Assembly: GCA_020796225.1 (NCBI GenBank)
Contig: CM036754.1
Coordinates: forward strand, 68,440,000 to 68,503,999
DNA: 64,000 nt
Direction: 5' to 3'
Source: Arion vulgaris
Taxonomy: Eukaryota; Mollusca; Gastropoda; Stylommatophora; Arionidae
Position numbers and translations under genes: made by a program. Below the pieces are notes generated by a model. The model ran no database searches. It saw only the letters and a list, made by a program, of their open reading frames with translations, and was not told where the DNA came from. Positions 20,604-33,800 of this stretch are shown here, piece by piece (position 1 is the first letter of the stretch; the number at the start of each line of letters is the position of its first letter).

Positions 20604-20726
20604 GTCAACAAATAAACAAGGAACAGGTATTAAGAGCTTCCGAAAAACAAATAGACAAACACGGGACTCGAACCACTTACCCTAGTCCTTACGACACCAA
20701 TCGCCTAGCCTAGCAATACGAAAGCT
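20604..20726 (-). mobile_element. tRNA-derived SINE (family 3) with 13-bp target-site duplication
   Basis: Flanked by TATTCTGTTTAAG at 20591-20603 and 20727-20739. The minus strand has a tRNA-like head with B-box GTGGTTCGAGTCCC and an upstream A-box-like TAGGCGATTGGTGT. The same family forms the hairpin at 60190-60507. Confidence 0.85.
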
Positions 20727-20898
20727 TATTCTGTTTAAGTCGTGCTGACCCCTGGGAACTTACATAGGTATTCCGTCCAAGTCGTGCTGATTTTATATGT
20801 AATAAGAGAGCAGACATATTTGCATCCAGCGCCGAATTGTTTAACAATTAACAATGAGGTTGCACAGCAACAGCCTGTTGTATCAAGACACGGCAATT

Positions 20899-21200
20899 TA
20901 ACTTGGGTCTATGTAATAATAGCCGTCCATCGCAACCGATGATGACAACAGCATCAGACGTGTTCTGCTGCACCTCTCTGGTTTGTGAGGAGGTAACTGT
21001 AGTCCAATCCTAGAACACAATCCGCTACCACAGATGAGGCATACATGATCGAGGTTAGACATGTGCGTGTTGTGTTTTCCGTTCTTTCGCTCAGCTCGTT
21101 TTCTTTGTGCTTCAACGGCACGGCGGTTCTCAGTTATGCGAGCTCCTATTGTGTTGTCACAGCGCCACATTTGGCGATCTTGCGCCATGGATTCCCATCA
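20899..21200 (-). mobile_element. LINE C-terminal zinc-finger fragment
   Basis: The minus strand reads MAQDRQMWRCDNTIGARITE, then LDHVCLICGSGLCSRIGLQ and HKPERC. The C-x2-C...SRIGL...H-x(n)-C finger is a known C-terminal signature of several non-LTR retrotransposons. Local GC is higher than the surroundings. No complete gene. Confidence 0.7.
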
Positions 21201-21430
21201 CGTGGTGTCTCTATCGATGCATTTCAGAGACACTTTGATCAATAGAACCTTTAAAGGAGCTGGCGGTCACACATTGTACGAGCAGAGCTTGACATTTGAG
21301 GGACGGCTGTGGAGTGTGTTTAACCACCGAGACACGAGAACAATCCATCTGCATGCAGACCTTGCTGCATCTGCTTAGGGAGACTGAGCATTTAGGGTCT
21401 GCTTGAAGTACTTTCAAGTCATGCATGTTT

Positions 21431-22559
21431 TACAACAGGCATGCCTCCAACTAGACTACTATTAGTGGACGTGTTGTATGTTTTAGAACAAGCATGCTTC
21501 CAGCAAGACTACTTATAGTGGACGTAATGGAAATGAAAGGAGAACAAAATGTTGATGAATAGTGATCGATAGCTCAATGTTGACACTGAATTTGACCACG
21601 CAGCTTTAATATTTAATGCGATTTAAGGAATTGCACATTCTGGTTGAGCAAACGAAAGACATAATAATGTATCAGTGAGTCAACATGAGCCCTTCATGTA
21701 TACGCTTAGTCATAGCTAGCTGCAAGAGACCGAGTAACTAGCCACATATCTAATGTGATGAGATTGACTCAATAACCAATGTATTATTAAACGTGTCAAT
21801 ATTTCGTTTTTCGGATAAGTGATTCATGTCTATTTTGTATAGTTTGTAAAATTTTAATGGCAGCACCCTCTGCATTCCTTTCTTATGTGTTAAAACAGTG
21901 CAGTACTTTCAGGTAATTATGACAGTACTTTCAGATTTCCAGTAATGCATATATATATAAGCAGTTAATTTGTAAATAAACGGGATTAGAACATAATTTG
22001 TGCATTATTTTAAATTATAGACCTTAAATTGACGCACAGTAACCTGTTGTTTACATTGGTTACAAGCTCTAGCCTATTATCGATAACGCGTGAAAGAGAC
22101 GCTACAGTATAGTATTAAGAGTATTAGAAGTGGTAGATGAGGTTTGTAAAACCAATTGCCACAGCAGCTCGTCAATAAATTATGCACAGCAATCGCGTCA
22201 TACATACTAACATGATTATTAATGTTGTTTTTAACACTTAGTTTACTATATTCTGCGGTGCAGTATCATATGAGACGATGAGTAGTTATAGTTAGTACAG
22301 TTTAATTTAAGTACTAAGTAGCAGCAATCAGCCTCAGGTCACTACCTACAGACTACACAGTACAGCTATAGCTACTCATCATCTGAACTGTTGTGTACAA
22401 AGAAAGGAAATTGAAACTACCTACTAACAACACTGTCAACAGTACGTCGCTATTCATTATCAACTAAAAAATAATAAAATATATCTCCAGAAACAAATAA
22501 AGGAGTCAGATGACAAGGAAAAGAATTATTTTTAAAAAAACATCACATATTCTCGAATA
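21431..22559. other. Intergenic sequence without recognised features
   Basis: One of the few array-free stretches over 1 kb in the window. No exon with paired splice sites and coding bias was found. Confidence 0.5.
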
Positions 22560-22855
22560 ACAAACAGGCAGAAGCACTGATAAGCTATGGGCATCTAATA
22601 AAGCAGATACCACCAGAATGTGTCATAAAACTGATATAGGAAATGGGACATTGCTAAGACAAGTCCGTCCATTTAAATAGCTTGAAACTCTGATAACATC
22701 CGATGGTATATGTGGTTTAGAAATAAGGAATAGAATAGTCCAGTCAAAGAATGAAGATAACTTTCCAGAAAATGACTGAAGTTACATGCGTCTAGCTGTT
22801 GCCTATTGAAGACAGACAGAGATTTATTCAGTGCTATGTAGACCATATGATATAA
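22560..22855 (+). mobile_element. LINE fragment (unassigned family)
   Basis: It reads QVRPFK, a stop, then LETLITSDGICGLEIRNRI. This matches the thumb region seen as KYLGTLITSDG in Jockey/RTE-like elements. It abuts LINE A at about 22855, which carries its own copy of the equivalent region, so two elements are joined. Confidence 0.6.
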
Positions 22856-23515
22856 AAATATAATGAAGACACCAATGGCAAGTAACGCAGATATCACCCT
22901 GGAATCTAAAATGATAAAAATAACAGAGCAGTTCACCTATTTAGGTAGCAATTTTGATTGCACAGGAAATGTTAAAAAGAAATTATGATACGAATTGGCA
23001 ATGCAACATCAGCTTTTAAAAGTCTAAATAAAATATGGAACTGCAAATTATATAGTATTACAATTAAATTGCGAATTTTCAATTCAAATGTTGTATCAAT
23101 CCTAACATATGCTAGAGAGAGTTGGAAAATGACTAAAGACATAGAAAACAAGTTGAATGCATTTGAAAATAGTCTGCGAAAAATAATGAATATAAGATGG
23201 AACGAATTCAGGAGAAGTGATGAAATCAGAGACATGTCTGGTCAACCACTAGTGACAACTGTTATAAGAGAGAGAAGATGGAGATATGTTGGACACATCT
23301 TGAGGAGAAATGATCAACGAATATCAAAGCAGGCATTGAAGTGGGATGCAAAGGGTTCAAGAAAGAGAGGTCGACCTAAGGAGACCCTGAAACGAACTTT
23401 GCTGAGAGAGGCAAGAGGTATCGGTCTCAGTTCCATGGATGAGATTGAGCGAGTTGCCCAGGATAGAGCGATATGGAGAAGTTTCTTGCAGGCCCTATGT
23501 AACGTATAACGGTAC
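22856..23515 (+). mobile_element. LINE family A, reverse-transcriptase C-terminal fragment
   Basis: A 174-codon open frame (22985-23509) encodes RIGNATSAFKSLNKIWNCKL, SGQPLVTTVIRERRWRYVGH, RKRGRPKETLKRTLLREARG and ends LSSMDEIERVAQDRAIWRSF. The order of motifs is that of the region after the catalytic domain. It is truncated at the 5' end and lacks the catalytic motifs, so it cannot be active. Confidence 0.85.
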
Positions 23516-23639
23516 GAGAGGAATTATTATATTATTATGCAGAACCATTACTGACATATGAAAGCAAGCCATCAATAATAGATAAATAAATCATAAAATA
23601 TATGGAGGAAATGTCATTAGAAAAGTAGATTTCGAACAC

Positions 23640-23880
23640 AGGATGATAAGTGGTAAAATCAATGGGGTTTCGTTGATTTAATTGCTTCTGATCAACATCC
23701 ATGAACAGTGGACAAGTCCATACAAGCTCCATCCTCCAATCCAGCAGCCATCTCAATGTTCCCACACTAACTGTGTCCAAGTGGTTTTGGTTGGCATATC
23801 TTCTCTCTCTACCCAGCAGACATCCCTGACATGCTTGTCCATGCTTAACCCCCATTTCAGTTCAATATCTCTGATTTTAT
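23640..23880 (-). repeat. Dispersed repeat, also the seed of the 51-kb array
   Basis: The minus strand contains GGAACATTGAGATGGCTGC and ATGGACTTGTCCACTGTTC. Equivalent sequence occurs at 51380-51480 and, tandemly repeated, at 51165-51400. Identity unknown; possibly a transposon fragment. Confidence 0.55.
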
Positions 23881-24435
23881 TTTCACATATGGGAAAGAGA
23901 GGGCATTTATGATGTCTGCCCTGTCTATGAATCTCTCAATTGCATTGGATGCTGCTCTATCTAATTTATATATGCTTTTATTTCCTGTTTGTCTAGGCAT
24001 GTCAATATTAATAGAGTTTTGTAAGGCTAGGGCTGCTGAATGCTGATTACCCATTCATTGTGAAGTTTGTCTGTATAAATTCTCTAAAGCATTACTCATC
24101 AAGTTTGTTACTATCATTGAATGCGTCACTTTTTGTTTTGTCAGCCACGAAATGGCACAAGAGGAAGCAGCTATCTCCATTGTCATGGTTAAAGTGGTTG
24201 CATTGAATTCACATCTCTCCTCCTCTACTGGAAATCAATAAGGATCAACAGAGACGACATTCTTGATAACCTAACTTTATGACATGAAAAATTACAAACA
24301 TCTAAGCTGTTAGTCAGTACTCAGAATAGACTTTTGTAGAGAGTCATGATTTGCATACATCAGTCTGCATGGCACATGATAATGATGAATGATTACTGTC
24401 AGTATATACAATCACAGGATTATCATCTAGCATCA
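23881..24435. other. Upstream flank of STK36
   Basis: No promoter motif I can defend. The only element nearby is the LINE B end at 24436-24600, which lies about 160 nt before the start codon. Confidence 0.4.
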
Positions 24436-24600
24436 TACATCAAAGACCACTCTTCGAAGAACCATCCAACAAGAAAGTAAACTATTGGGATGTAAAACCA
24501 TACAAGATCTCCAACTGCTAGCAAAGAACCATATCACATGGAGATCTAAAACCTCTGCCCTATGTGCCGCCTTTGGCACGAAAGGAACAAACTAACTAAC
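24436..24600 (+). mobile_element. LINE family B 3' end
   Basis: Nearly identical to 43980-44095 (CTTCGAAGAACCATCCA, then AAACTATTGGGATGTAAAAC). It ends with GAACAAACTAACTAACT, an AACT-type tail also seen at 38930-38940. Confidence 0.8.
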
Positions 24601-24710
24601 TATCATGCACCAGCCATATATCAACTTTAGTCCCTCTTTTTTTAGAGAAGAGATAAACAGTAATGATCATGTATGCTTTTAACTGATTTTTGTTGTGATG
24701 TTCTTACTAC

Positions 24711-24758
24711 CTGCAGCCTGTAACTTTGTCCGACCTACAGCCTGCGACTTTGTCATTA
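24711..24758 (+). repeat. 24-bp tandem duplication carrying a 3' splice site, just before the STK36 start
   Basis: Two copies of a 24-bp unit, CCTGCAGCCTGTAACTTTG and CCTACAGCCTGCGACTTTG. Each has a CAG that could be the acceptor of the exon holding the ATG at 24759. They suggest an upstream untranslated exon and are a minimal case of the splice-site duplications seen elsewhere. Confidence 0.7.
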
Positions 24759-24842
24759 ATGGAGAATTATCATGTCCTTGAAATTATTGGAGAAGGATCA
24801 TTTGGAAAAGTGTACAAAGGCCGAAAGAAGTATACATCACAG
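24759..24842 (+). CDS. STK36: STK36 exon 1
   Basis: Residues 1-28, [20 protein letters not shown] then GRKKYTSQ; donor CACAG|GTAAAG. It holds the glycine-rich loop. Ends at a codon boundary. Confidence 0.96.
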
Positions 24843-27800
24843 GTAAAGTGTGCACTTCATTGTTTTAGTGATGTATTAATTGCTATTGCATTCTATATAC
24901 TGAATATTTATATCATGTAATTTCTTTTTCTTCTGCATACACTTTCAGATGTCAACTTTGTTATGCTCAAACAAATCAGTGGTCAGCCTGAGTCTGATAG
25001 TGTTTCTTAGCATGGTTTTTACATGCAAGCTCTACAACATTACATATGCCATCAGTTGCTAATGTTGTTATATGACTTACATAGGTGAAACTGGCAAAAA
25101 GATTGATGACTGTTTCTGCTAACATTCGCACAGTATATGATCATTGTTTTTGGCCCTTAGTGTATCTTGTATCCATTACTTGATAAAGACCTTTTGGTCA
25201 AAACATTGACTTAGTCTGTTGCACTTTGTAAAACTACCCTACTTTCTGTTTTGATATTTCACATTTTGTGCATTTTTTTTTACTACAGTTTTCATTACAA
25301 CTTTTCTCAAATTTGAACGTTTAATATTCTTTTGAGCTTACAGTACAGGGTACAAGTAGTGCTTCCATGAAGATGATCTCCAGGTGGCTGTCGAGTTGGT
25401 GTCATTAATCATATATGTAGTCTGCTGTAATGCTTGAACCTCAACTGTGTAGTTGGAACAGAATTTATAAGTGGAAATTAATTTTTCTTCATGATGATTT
25501 ATGAATATGAAATACAAATGACAGCACCTCCATCCTTAGACAATTATGCTCCTTCTTAACTGATTTGTGGCAGGCTACCTTGAACATATCCTTGATGAGA
25601 ATCTGGTTACCTTGAACATATCCTTGATGAGAATCTGGGATATGTCCATTCTGAAGGTTTTCTGTTTGATTCCCCTCTCTCCATAGCAAGCAGTTTGACC
25701 CATATACTCTGAGAAACTGTTTATCATAATGATGTTATGTTTAACCATCTACTATTTCACAAGAGCCATGTTTGTAGTGAAAGGGAGCACTGCATGCAAG
25801 TTTGGTTGATAAAGGTTTTGATATTGTGCAAGCATAGTTTACTATTTAGAAAGGGCCTGACATGTCAGGCTTTGATCCTACGATAATTTATAAAACCCAA
25901 TGTTCCTGCATGACTGTGCAATGAAAGCGGTTCTTGGATATCCCTTCTTATCTTCTAATATTTTATGTAGCAGCCATTTATGTCTTAAAATGTGACTAAT
26001 CAACAACAATGATCATTTGGGCATTTATTATTGTAGTCGTTTATGTGCCTTGTTGATGCCTTTGAAGTATGTTCATATGATATTGTTATCTGTCCAGCTC
26101 ATCTTTAAGTATGTTCATATGATATTGTTATCTGTCCAGCTCATCTTTAAGTATGTTCATATGATATTGTTATCTGTCCAGCATATCTTTAAGTATGTTA
26201 TATGATATTGTTATCTGTCTAGCTCATCTTTAAGTATGTTCATATGATATTGTTATCTGTCAGCTATCTTAAGTATGTTCATATGATATTGTTATCGTCA
26301 GCATATCTTTAAGTATGTTATATGATATTGTTTCTGTAAATATCTTAGTATGTTATATGTATTTTATCTGTCAGCTCATCTTTATTCATGATATTGTTAT
26401 CTGCAGCTATTTAAGTATGTCATAGATTTTGTTATCTGTGGCCATTTAAATTTGTTCATATGATATTATCTGTCAGTCATTTAAGTATGTTATATGAAAT
26501 TGTACTGTCAGCACATCGTAAATATGTCATATGATATTGTTATCTGTCCAGCACATCTTTAAATATGTTCGTATGATATTGTTATCTGTCCAGCACATCT
26601 GTAAAGTATGTCATATGTTATTGTTATCTGTCCAGGACATCTGTAAAGTTTGTTCATATGATATTATCTGTCCACCACATCTTAAAGTATGTTAACTAAT
26701 CAAAACATTTCATTTTTGACTCAAATATTTAGATTGTGGCTCTGAAGTTTATTCCAAAACTGGGCAAATCTGAAAAAGAGTTGAAAGGTCTAAGACGAGA
26801 AATTGACATCATGCGAGGACTAAAACATGAAAACATCATTGACTTGTTGGACAGTTTTGATACAGACAAAGAGGTAACACTTTTATTTCTTGTTATTTAT
26901 TATGAAGGTAATACAGTAAAACCCTGATTAACCGCCACTTGTTTAACCATCAGTTTCTGTTATCCGTCATCTTCTTAAAAAATTGTACAAGTATCAACAA
27001 ACAAACAGACATCTTTAAAATTGTCCACGGATTACTTTTACACTCTTCTGTATAAAGCTGGAAGTGACTGTACTGTATGATGGGGGATAGTGGTGATTTG
27101 TAAATATGATATGACTGTTTACTTCAAGTCTATGTACAAAATTATTGTTATTTTGTGACAGAATATTTTGCAATAACAAGAAACAGCTTATATATGGGCT
27201 GGGTCTTAAAATGCAGTAGAGCTTTTTAGCGTTGTCAGGGCAAGAATAATAAATGCCTTTATGTGCACCTGTGACGATTTTAAAAACAAATTCCACCATT
27301 TTCTGCTTCTCTTGTCTAAAGTGCCCTAAGTGATGACACACTGATCTACCTTGTCACATCCATTCATGTTGAAGTTATATAAATCCATTCATGTTGATTT
27401 AGAACATCCATTCATGTTGAAGTTGTAGAACATCCATTCATGTTGAAGTTGTAGAACATCCATTCATGTTGAAGTTGTAGAACATCCATTCATGTTGAAG
27501 TTGTAGAACATCCATTCATGTTGAAGTTGTAGAACATCCATTCATGTTGAAGTTGTAGAACATCCATTCATGTTGAAGTTGTAGAACATCCATTCATAAG
27601 TTGAAAGTTGAAGTTAGAACATCCATTCATGTTGAAGTTATAGAACATCCATTCATGTTGAAGTTATAGAACATCCATTCATGTTGAAGAGAACATCATT
27701 CATGTTGAAGTTTAGAACATCCATTCATGTTGAAGTTATAGAACATCCATTCATGTTGAAGTTATAGAACATCCATTCATGTTGAAGTTATAGAACATCC

Positions 27801-30800
27801 ATTCATGTTGAAGTTATAGAACATCCATTCATTTGAAGTAGAACATCCATTCATGTTGAAGTTATAGAACATCCATTCATGTTGAAGTTATAGAACATCC
27901 ATTCATATTGAAAGTTATAGAATATCCATTCATGTTGAAGTTATAGAACACCCATTCATGTTGAAGTTATAGAACATCCATTCATGTTGAAGTTATAGAA
28001 CATCCATTCATATTGAAGATAGAACATCCATTCATGTTGAAGATAGAACATCCATTCATGTTGAAGTTATAGAACATCCATTCATGTTGAAGTTATAGGC
28101 TTTAATTGCTGATGGCTTTTTTCTTAATTCTCTCTTACTTTTTCTTTATTATCAATGTGGTATTAGACATGTGTTAACACGTCAATGATATGGTTCATTA
28201 AGGCAGGTGGAGAGCAGAGTGCAAAAGTATATCATGCACTTTACAAAAAGATATGGAACAGCAGCATATGGCCAAAGGAGTAGAAGAGAACTATACTTAT
28301 CCCAATACCAAAAAAAGGCAATCGAAAGGAGTGCACAAATTATAGAACAGTGGCACTAATAAGTCATGCTAGTAAGATCTTGCTTAAAATCGTCATAGGA
28401 AGGATCCACAATAACTTGGAAGAGATCAACATTGTGCAGGCTGGTTTCAGAAGAGGCGAACTAGGGAGCACATATTAAATATGAGAATTATCATTGAAAA
28501 CTGTAGAGAGTATAACATAGACCTATTTACTTGCTTTGTTGGCTATTCAAAGGCCTTTGATTGTGTATTACACCACAAGTTATGGAACATAATGTCAGAG
28601 ATGGATTCTCACTTCATATAGTGCATATTGTAAAATATTATATAAAGACCAAAGCAGCTGTAAGAATAGAAGAGGAACATCAAAGTGGTTTGGCATAGGC
28701 CAAGGTGTTGACATGGCTGCATTTTGTCACCATACCTATTCTACATATATGCTGAAAACATCATGAGGAATGTCAGAGAATCTGCAGAGATGGGGAAATA
28801 CGACGCTCTGGTGATCGGAGGTCACAAATTACCTGAATTAAGATATGCTGACGATACAGTGCTATTATCTAACTTCACAAATTGGTTTGAGAACTTTACT
28901 TCATAAAAAAACCAACGAAGATCAAAACTTTTATCTCAATACAATGAAAACTAAGATATTTACAACTGATAAAACAGAATTGATGGCTAATAAATGTTTC
29001 AACGGCCACAAAATAGAAAGAGTCGACAACTTTGAATACCTTGGGGCATTGCTGACAAATGACGGAATGCTATAAAAGAAATTAAAAGAAGGCTGAGCAT
29101 TGCTTTGCAAAAATTAAAAGAACTAATTAACCTATGGAAGGGAACCGACATTAGAACAAACTGTTTAGAGCCTTTCATTGCAACAAGTGTGAGACATGAA
29201 CATGACAAGGCAAAGATCAATCCTGAATGCAAATGCTACAGAAGAGTACTTAGAATATCATGGACAGAGAAAAGAACAAAGCTTCTGTTCTGCAACAGCT
29301 TGATATTAAAGAGGCTATTACAAAGCATAAAAACAAGGGAAATTAAATATTTTGGACACATCAAACAACATGAGTGTCTAGAGAAAATAATTATGGAAGG
29401 AATGGTGCCTGGAAGAAGAACAAAAGGGAGACCTAGAAGATGATGGGTGCAGGATGTCATTGACAATCTGAGAATGACTGCTGCTAACGCCGTCAACTTG
29501 CACAGAACAGAGAGTTTTTCAGGATTGCTGTCATGGGAGCCAAGTTCTAGAAAGGACAAGCTACTTGATGATAATGACTAGACATGTTGTATTATATTTA
29601 TGTATTGTACTTCCACATTCAACTTTTGTTTTTCCAGGTTGTTGTTGTGACAGACTGTGCAGAAGGGGAGCTGTTTCAAATTCTGGAAGATGATGCTAGT
29701 TTGCCTGAAGAGCAGGTTTGTCATGTTTGAACTGAGTATTAGTAATGAACAATGTTCTTGTTTTTGTCATGTTTGAACAGAGGATTAGTAATGAACAATG
29801 TTCTTGTTTTTGTCATGTTTGAACAGAGGATTAGTAATGAACAATGTTCTTGTTTTTGTCATGTTTGAACAGTGTGTTAGTAATGAACAATGTTTTTGTC
29901 ATGTTTGAACAGAGGATTAGTAATGAACAATGTTCTTGTTTTTGTCATGTTTGAACAGAGGATTAGTAATGAGCAATGTTTTTGTCATGTTTGAACAGAA
30001 TATTAGTAATGAACAATGTTCTTGTTTTTGTCATGTTTGAACAGAGGATTAGTAATGAACAATGTTCTTGTTTTTGTCATGTTTGAACAGTGTGTTAGTA
30101 ATGAACAATGTTTTTGTCATGTTTGAACAGAGGATTAGTAATGAACAATGTTCTTGTTTTTGTCATGTTTGAACAGAGGATTAGTAATGAGCAATGTTTT
30201 TGTCATGTTTGAACAGAGGATTAGTAATGAACAATGTTCTTGTTTTTGTCATGTTTGAACAGAGGATTAGTAATGAACAATGTTCTTGTTTTTGTCATGT
30301 TTGAACAGTGTGTTAGTAATGAACAATGTTTTTGTCATGTTTGAACAGAGGATTAGTAATGAACAATGTTCTTGTTTTTGTCATGTTTGAACAGAGGATT
30401 AGTAATGAACAATGTTCTTGTTTTTGTCATGTTTGAACAGAGGATTAGTAATGAGCAATTTTCTTGTTTTTGTCATGTTTGAACAGAGGATTAGTAATGA
30501 GCAATGTTTTTGTCATGTTTGAACAGAGGATTAGTAATGAACAGTGTTCTTGTTTTTGTCATGTTTGAACAGTGTGTTAGTAATGAACAATGTTTTTGTC
30601 ATGTTTGAACAGAGGATTAGTAATGAGCAATGTTTTTGTCATGTTTGAACAGAGGATTAGTAATGAGCAATGTTTTTGTCATGTTTGAACAGAGGATTAG
30701 TAATGAGCAATGTTTTTGTCATGTTTGAACAGAGGATTAGTAATGAGCAATGTTTTTGTCATGTTTGAACAGAGGATTAGTAATGAGCAAAGTTTTTGTC

Positions 30801-33800
30801 ATGTTTGAACAGAGGATTAGTAATGAGCAATGTTTTGTCATGTTTGAAGATTATTAGTAATGAACAATGCTTTTATTCATATTGAAGAAAATTATTAGTA
30901 TGAAAACAAAGTATTTATTCAATTTTGAACAAGAATTACAATGAACAACAGTTTTGGTAATGTTTAACAAAATGATTAGAATAGCAATACTTTGGCATTT
31001 CTGACAAGAGGAATGTAGTAAGAGCAGATTTTTGCATTAGATAATTAACCAGAAGGAAGTTAGAACATGGTTAGCATTTTTATTGGCAACTGTTGAGACA
31101 TGGAAAGTAAAGAAAATGTCATTATCTTGTCATGTTGACAGAAGGATTAGATAATGGAAGACAATGTTCTGTTCTTGACATGTTTGAACAGTGTTTAGTA
31201 ATAACAAGGGAAATTTATTTGTCAGTCTAAAAAATGAGTGATTAGTAATGAAGGAATGGTGCTGGAATGTTTGAACAAGGAATTAGTAATGAGGGCAATT
31301 TTATTGCATGTTTGAACGAGCAATTGACAGAACAAAGTTTTGTATTTGTCATGTTTGAAAGAAGTATTGATGATAATGACAGAATGTTGTATTATGTTTG
31401 ATGTATTGTAATGACATCAATTTTGTTTTTCAGTTTTGTTTGAACAGAGGATTTAAATTTGAGAATGTCTTTTGCCTTTTGTCATGTTTGAACAGAGATT
31501 AGTAATGACATGTTCTTGTTTTTGTCATGTTTGAACAGAGTATTAGTAATGAACAATGTTCTTGTTTTTGTCATGTCTGAACAGAGTATTAGTAATGAAC
31601 AATGTTCTTGTTTTTGTCATGTTTGAACAGAGTATTAGTAATGAACAATGTTCTTGTTTTTGTCATATTTGAACAGAGTTTAGTAATGAACAATGTTTTG
31701 TTTTTGTCATGTTTGAACAGAGGATTAGTAATGAACAATGTTCTTGTTTTTGTCATGTTTGAACAGAGTATTAGTAATGAACAATGTTCTTGTCATGTTT
31801 GAACAGAGTATTAGTAATGAACAATGTTCTTGTTTTTGTCATGTTTGAACAAGTATTAGTAATGAACAATGTTTTTGTCATGTTTGAACAGTGGATTAGT
31901 AATGAACAATGTTTTTGTCATGTTTGAACAGATTATTAGTAATGAACAATGTTTTTGTCATGTTTGAACAGAGGATTAGTAATGAACAATGTTCTTGTTT
32001 TTGTCATGTTTGAACAGAGGATTAGTAATGAACAATGTTTTTGTTTTTGTCATGTTTGAACAGAGGATTAGTAATGAACAATGTTTTTGTCATGTTTGAA
32101 CAGAGGATTAGTAATGAACAATGTTTTTGTCATGTTTGAACAGAGGATTAGTAATGAACAATGTTACTGTTTTTGTCATGTTCCTGTGATTAGTATATTT
32201 ATGTAAACATAAATCAAATTGAATTGAGACAGTGATGCGACTGAGAAGTCTGACACAAGGCCACTAATGATTTCAATGAATTGTCAAATGAAGCTAATAG
32301 TGCGTTATGGAATACTTTCATAAGATAGGTCTGTGGTGATAAGTCTCTACATCAATTCTAACAGTTTCATTAGAGAATGAACAGGAGGACTACCAGCCAG
32401 TCAGTTCTTAGTTTACACGACTTGCAAGGACCCTTTGATAACAGAGGCAGAAAAGGGACAATGGTTTATTTAACATTTTGTGACTCAGACAGAAGAGGGT
32501 GATAAGGATGACCGCCAGGAGAATATGAACATTCTTCATGATACTAACACTGGGGAATAAAACACTGATTTCATAACAAAGCAGGATGCAGTTAATGCAC
32601 TCAAAGCCAGCTATAGCACTGCTCCAGGGCCTCATGGTATCTAGTATCACCACATCAAACTTTCATGATAAGATGGGTATTAATGCAGTTGTGATGGATT
32701 TCAGCAACAGTATATGGAATGCTGTGGTACCTGATAATTTGTTCCATAGCTATTTGCGACCTCTCCATAAACATGGGAAGCAATTTAGACTGCTCATTAT
32801 CTACTGCATACTCACCTTGCAAAATGTTTATGGCAAATTAGTGGAGAAGATAGAAGCCAGAAAGTTATTGTGTCACCTGGAGACAGACCACATTCTTCCT
32901 GATACCCAGAGTAGCTACCAGTCATTGAAAGGGAGGAGGTCCCTGAGACAGACCACATTCTTCCTGATCCCAGAGTAGCTACCAATCAGTGAAGGGATAG
33001 GGTCACCAATGCGAGCTGATATCATGCTGCCCTGGTGACTATGTGCCGTGGACATTCCAGGGTTTGAAACCAGCATTGGCCAAGAATTCTTGGTGTGTAC
33101 ATTGTACATTGTTGGACTACAGAAAACTGAATTCTTTACTTGGGTATCTAAATTACAAGTACCCCTGGAGTCTAAGTAAGGCTCTTCTGAATGGCAAGGA
33201 ACACTTGGGGTAAGGAAAACAAGCATTCACTTAAAAATCACAGTGCTATATTAGGTGACAGGGCTATGCCTGAATTAATAGCAAGCAACAACAAAATTGG
33301 GCTGATGTCCTTCAGTTTCTCTGCAACCGCCTGTTTGATGAAGACATTAAAATAGATATTGAATCACCCGAGTGGCTACCGGGGCCCAAATTTGGGATGT
33401 AAAGAATAGAACCACTGTTACCTGCCACGCATGTCGTAAGAGGCAACTAAGGAGTTTTGGCTGAAATCGGATGCATGTGTCCTAAACGTGTAGAAGTCTA
33501 TACGTTTAGGGGCCTACCAAACCAATGTGCAACATATACACGTTCTGGACAAAGATCACACATATCACAAAGAGTGATTAAAATTGGTCGTAAAGAACAA
33601 CGCACAGAAGAAGAAGATATTGAATACATCCAGCGATTTAAGAAGTTTGGAAATTGTGCAAGCAAACTGGATGTAGGAGGGTCAGAGTTAGGATTTAGCC
33701 AGCAAGCCATGGGTACCACCAGTATGCAAGCACTTTGGGAGAGACTGAGAACCTATGGGTCTGTCTGGAGTGCTTTGATATCAGTTCAGTAACCAATAAC

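Noticed and set aside
20899..21378. Overlapping 96-105 codon frames in a GC-richer stretch as a small gene
   Set aside because: The minus frame has the SRIGL zinc finger typical of LINE C-termini. The plus frames are shadows.
22985..23509. 174-codon frame as a host gene
   Set aside because: Its motifs are those of the post-core region of a non-LTR reverse transcriptase, a second copy exists at 10978-11975, and there is no intact 5' part.
24726..24758. Upstream extension of STK36 with a non-ATG start
   Set aside because: The ATG at 24759 matches the family N-terminus (ME-YHVLE). The upstream stretch is a 24-bp duplication with acceptor-like sites.
28724..28906. Active reverse transcriptase (YADD box present)
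   Set aside because: Flanking blocks are in other frames and the element is truncated. Only scraps of the open frame remain.
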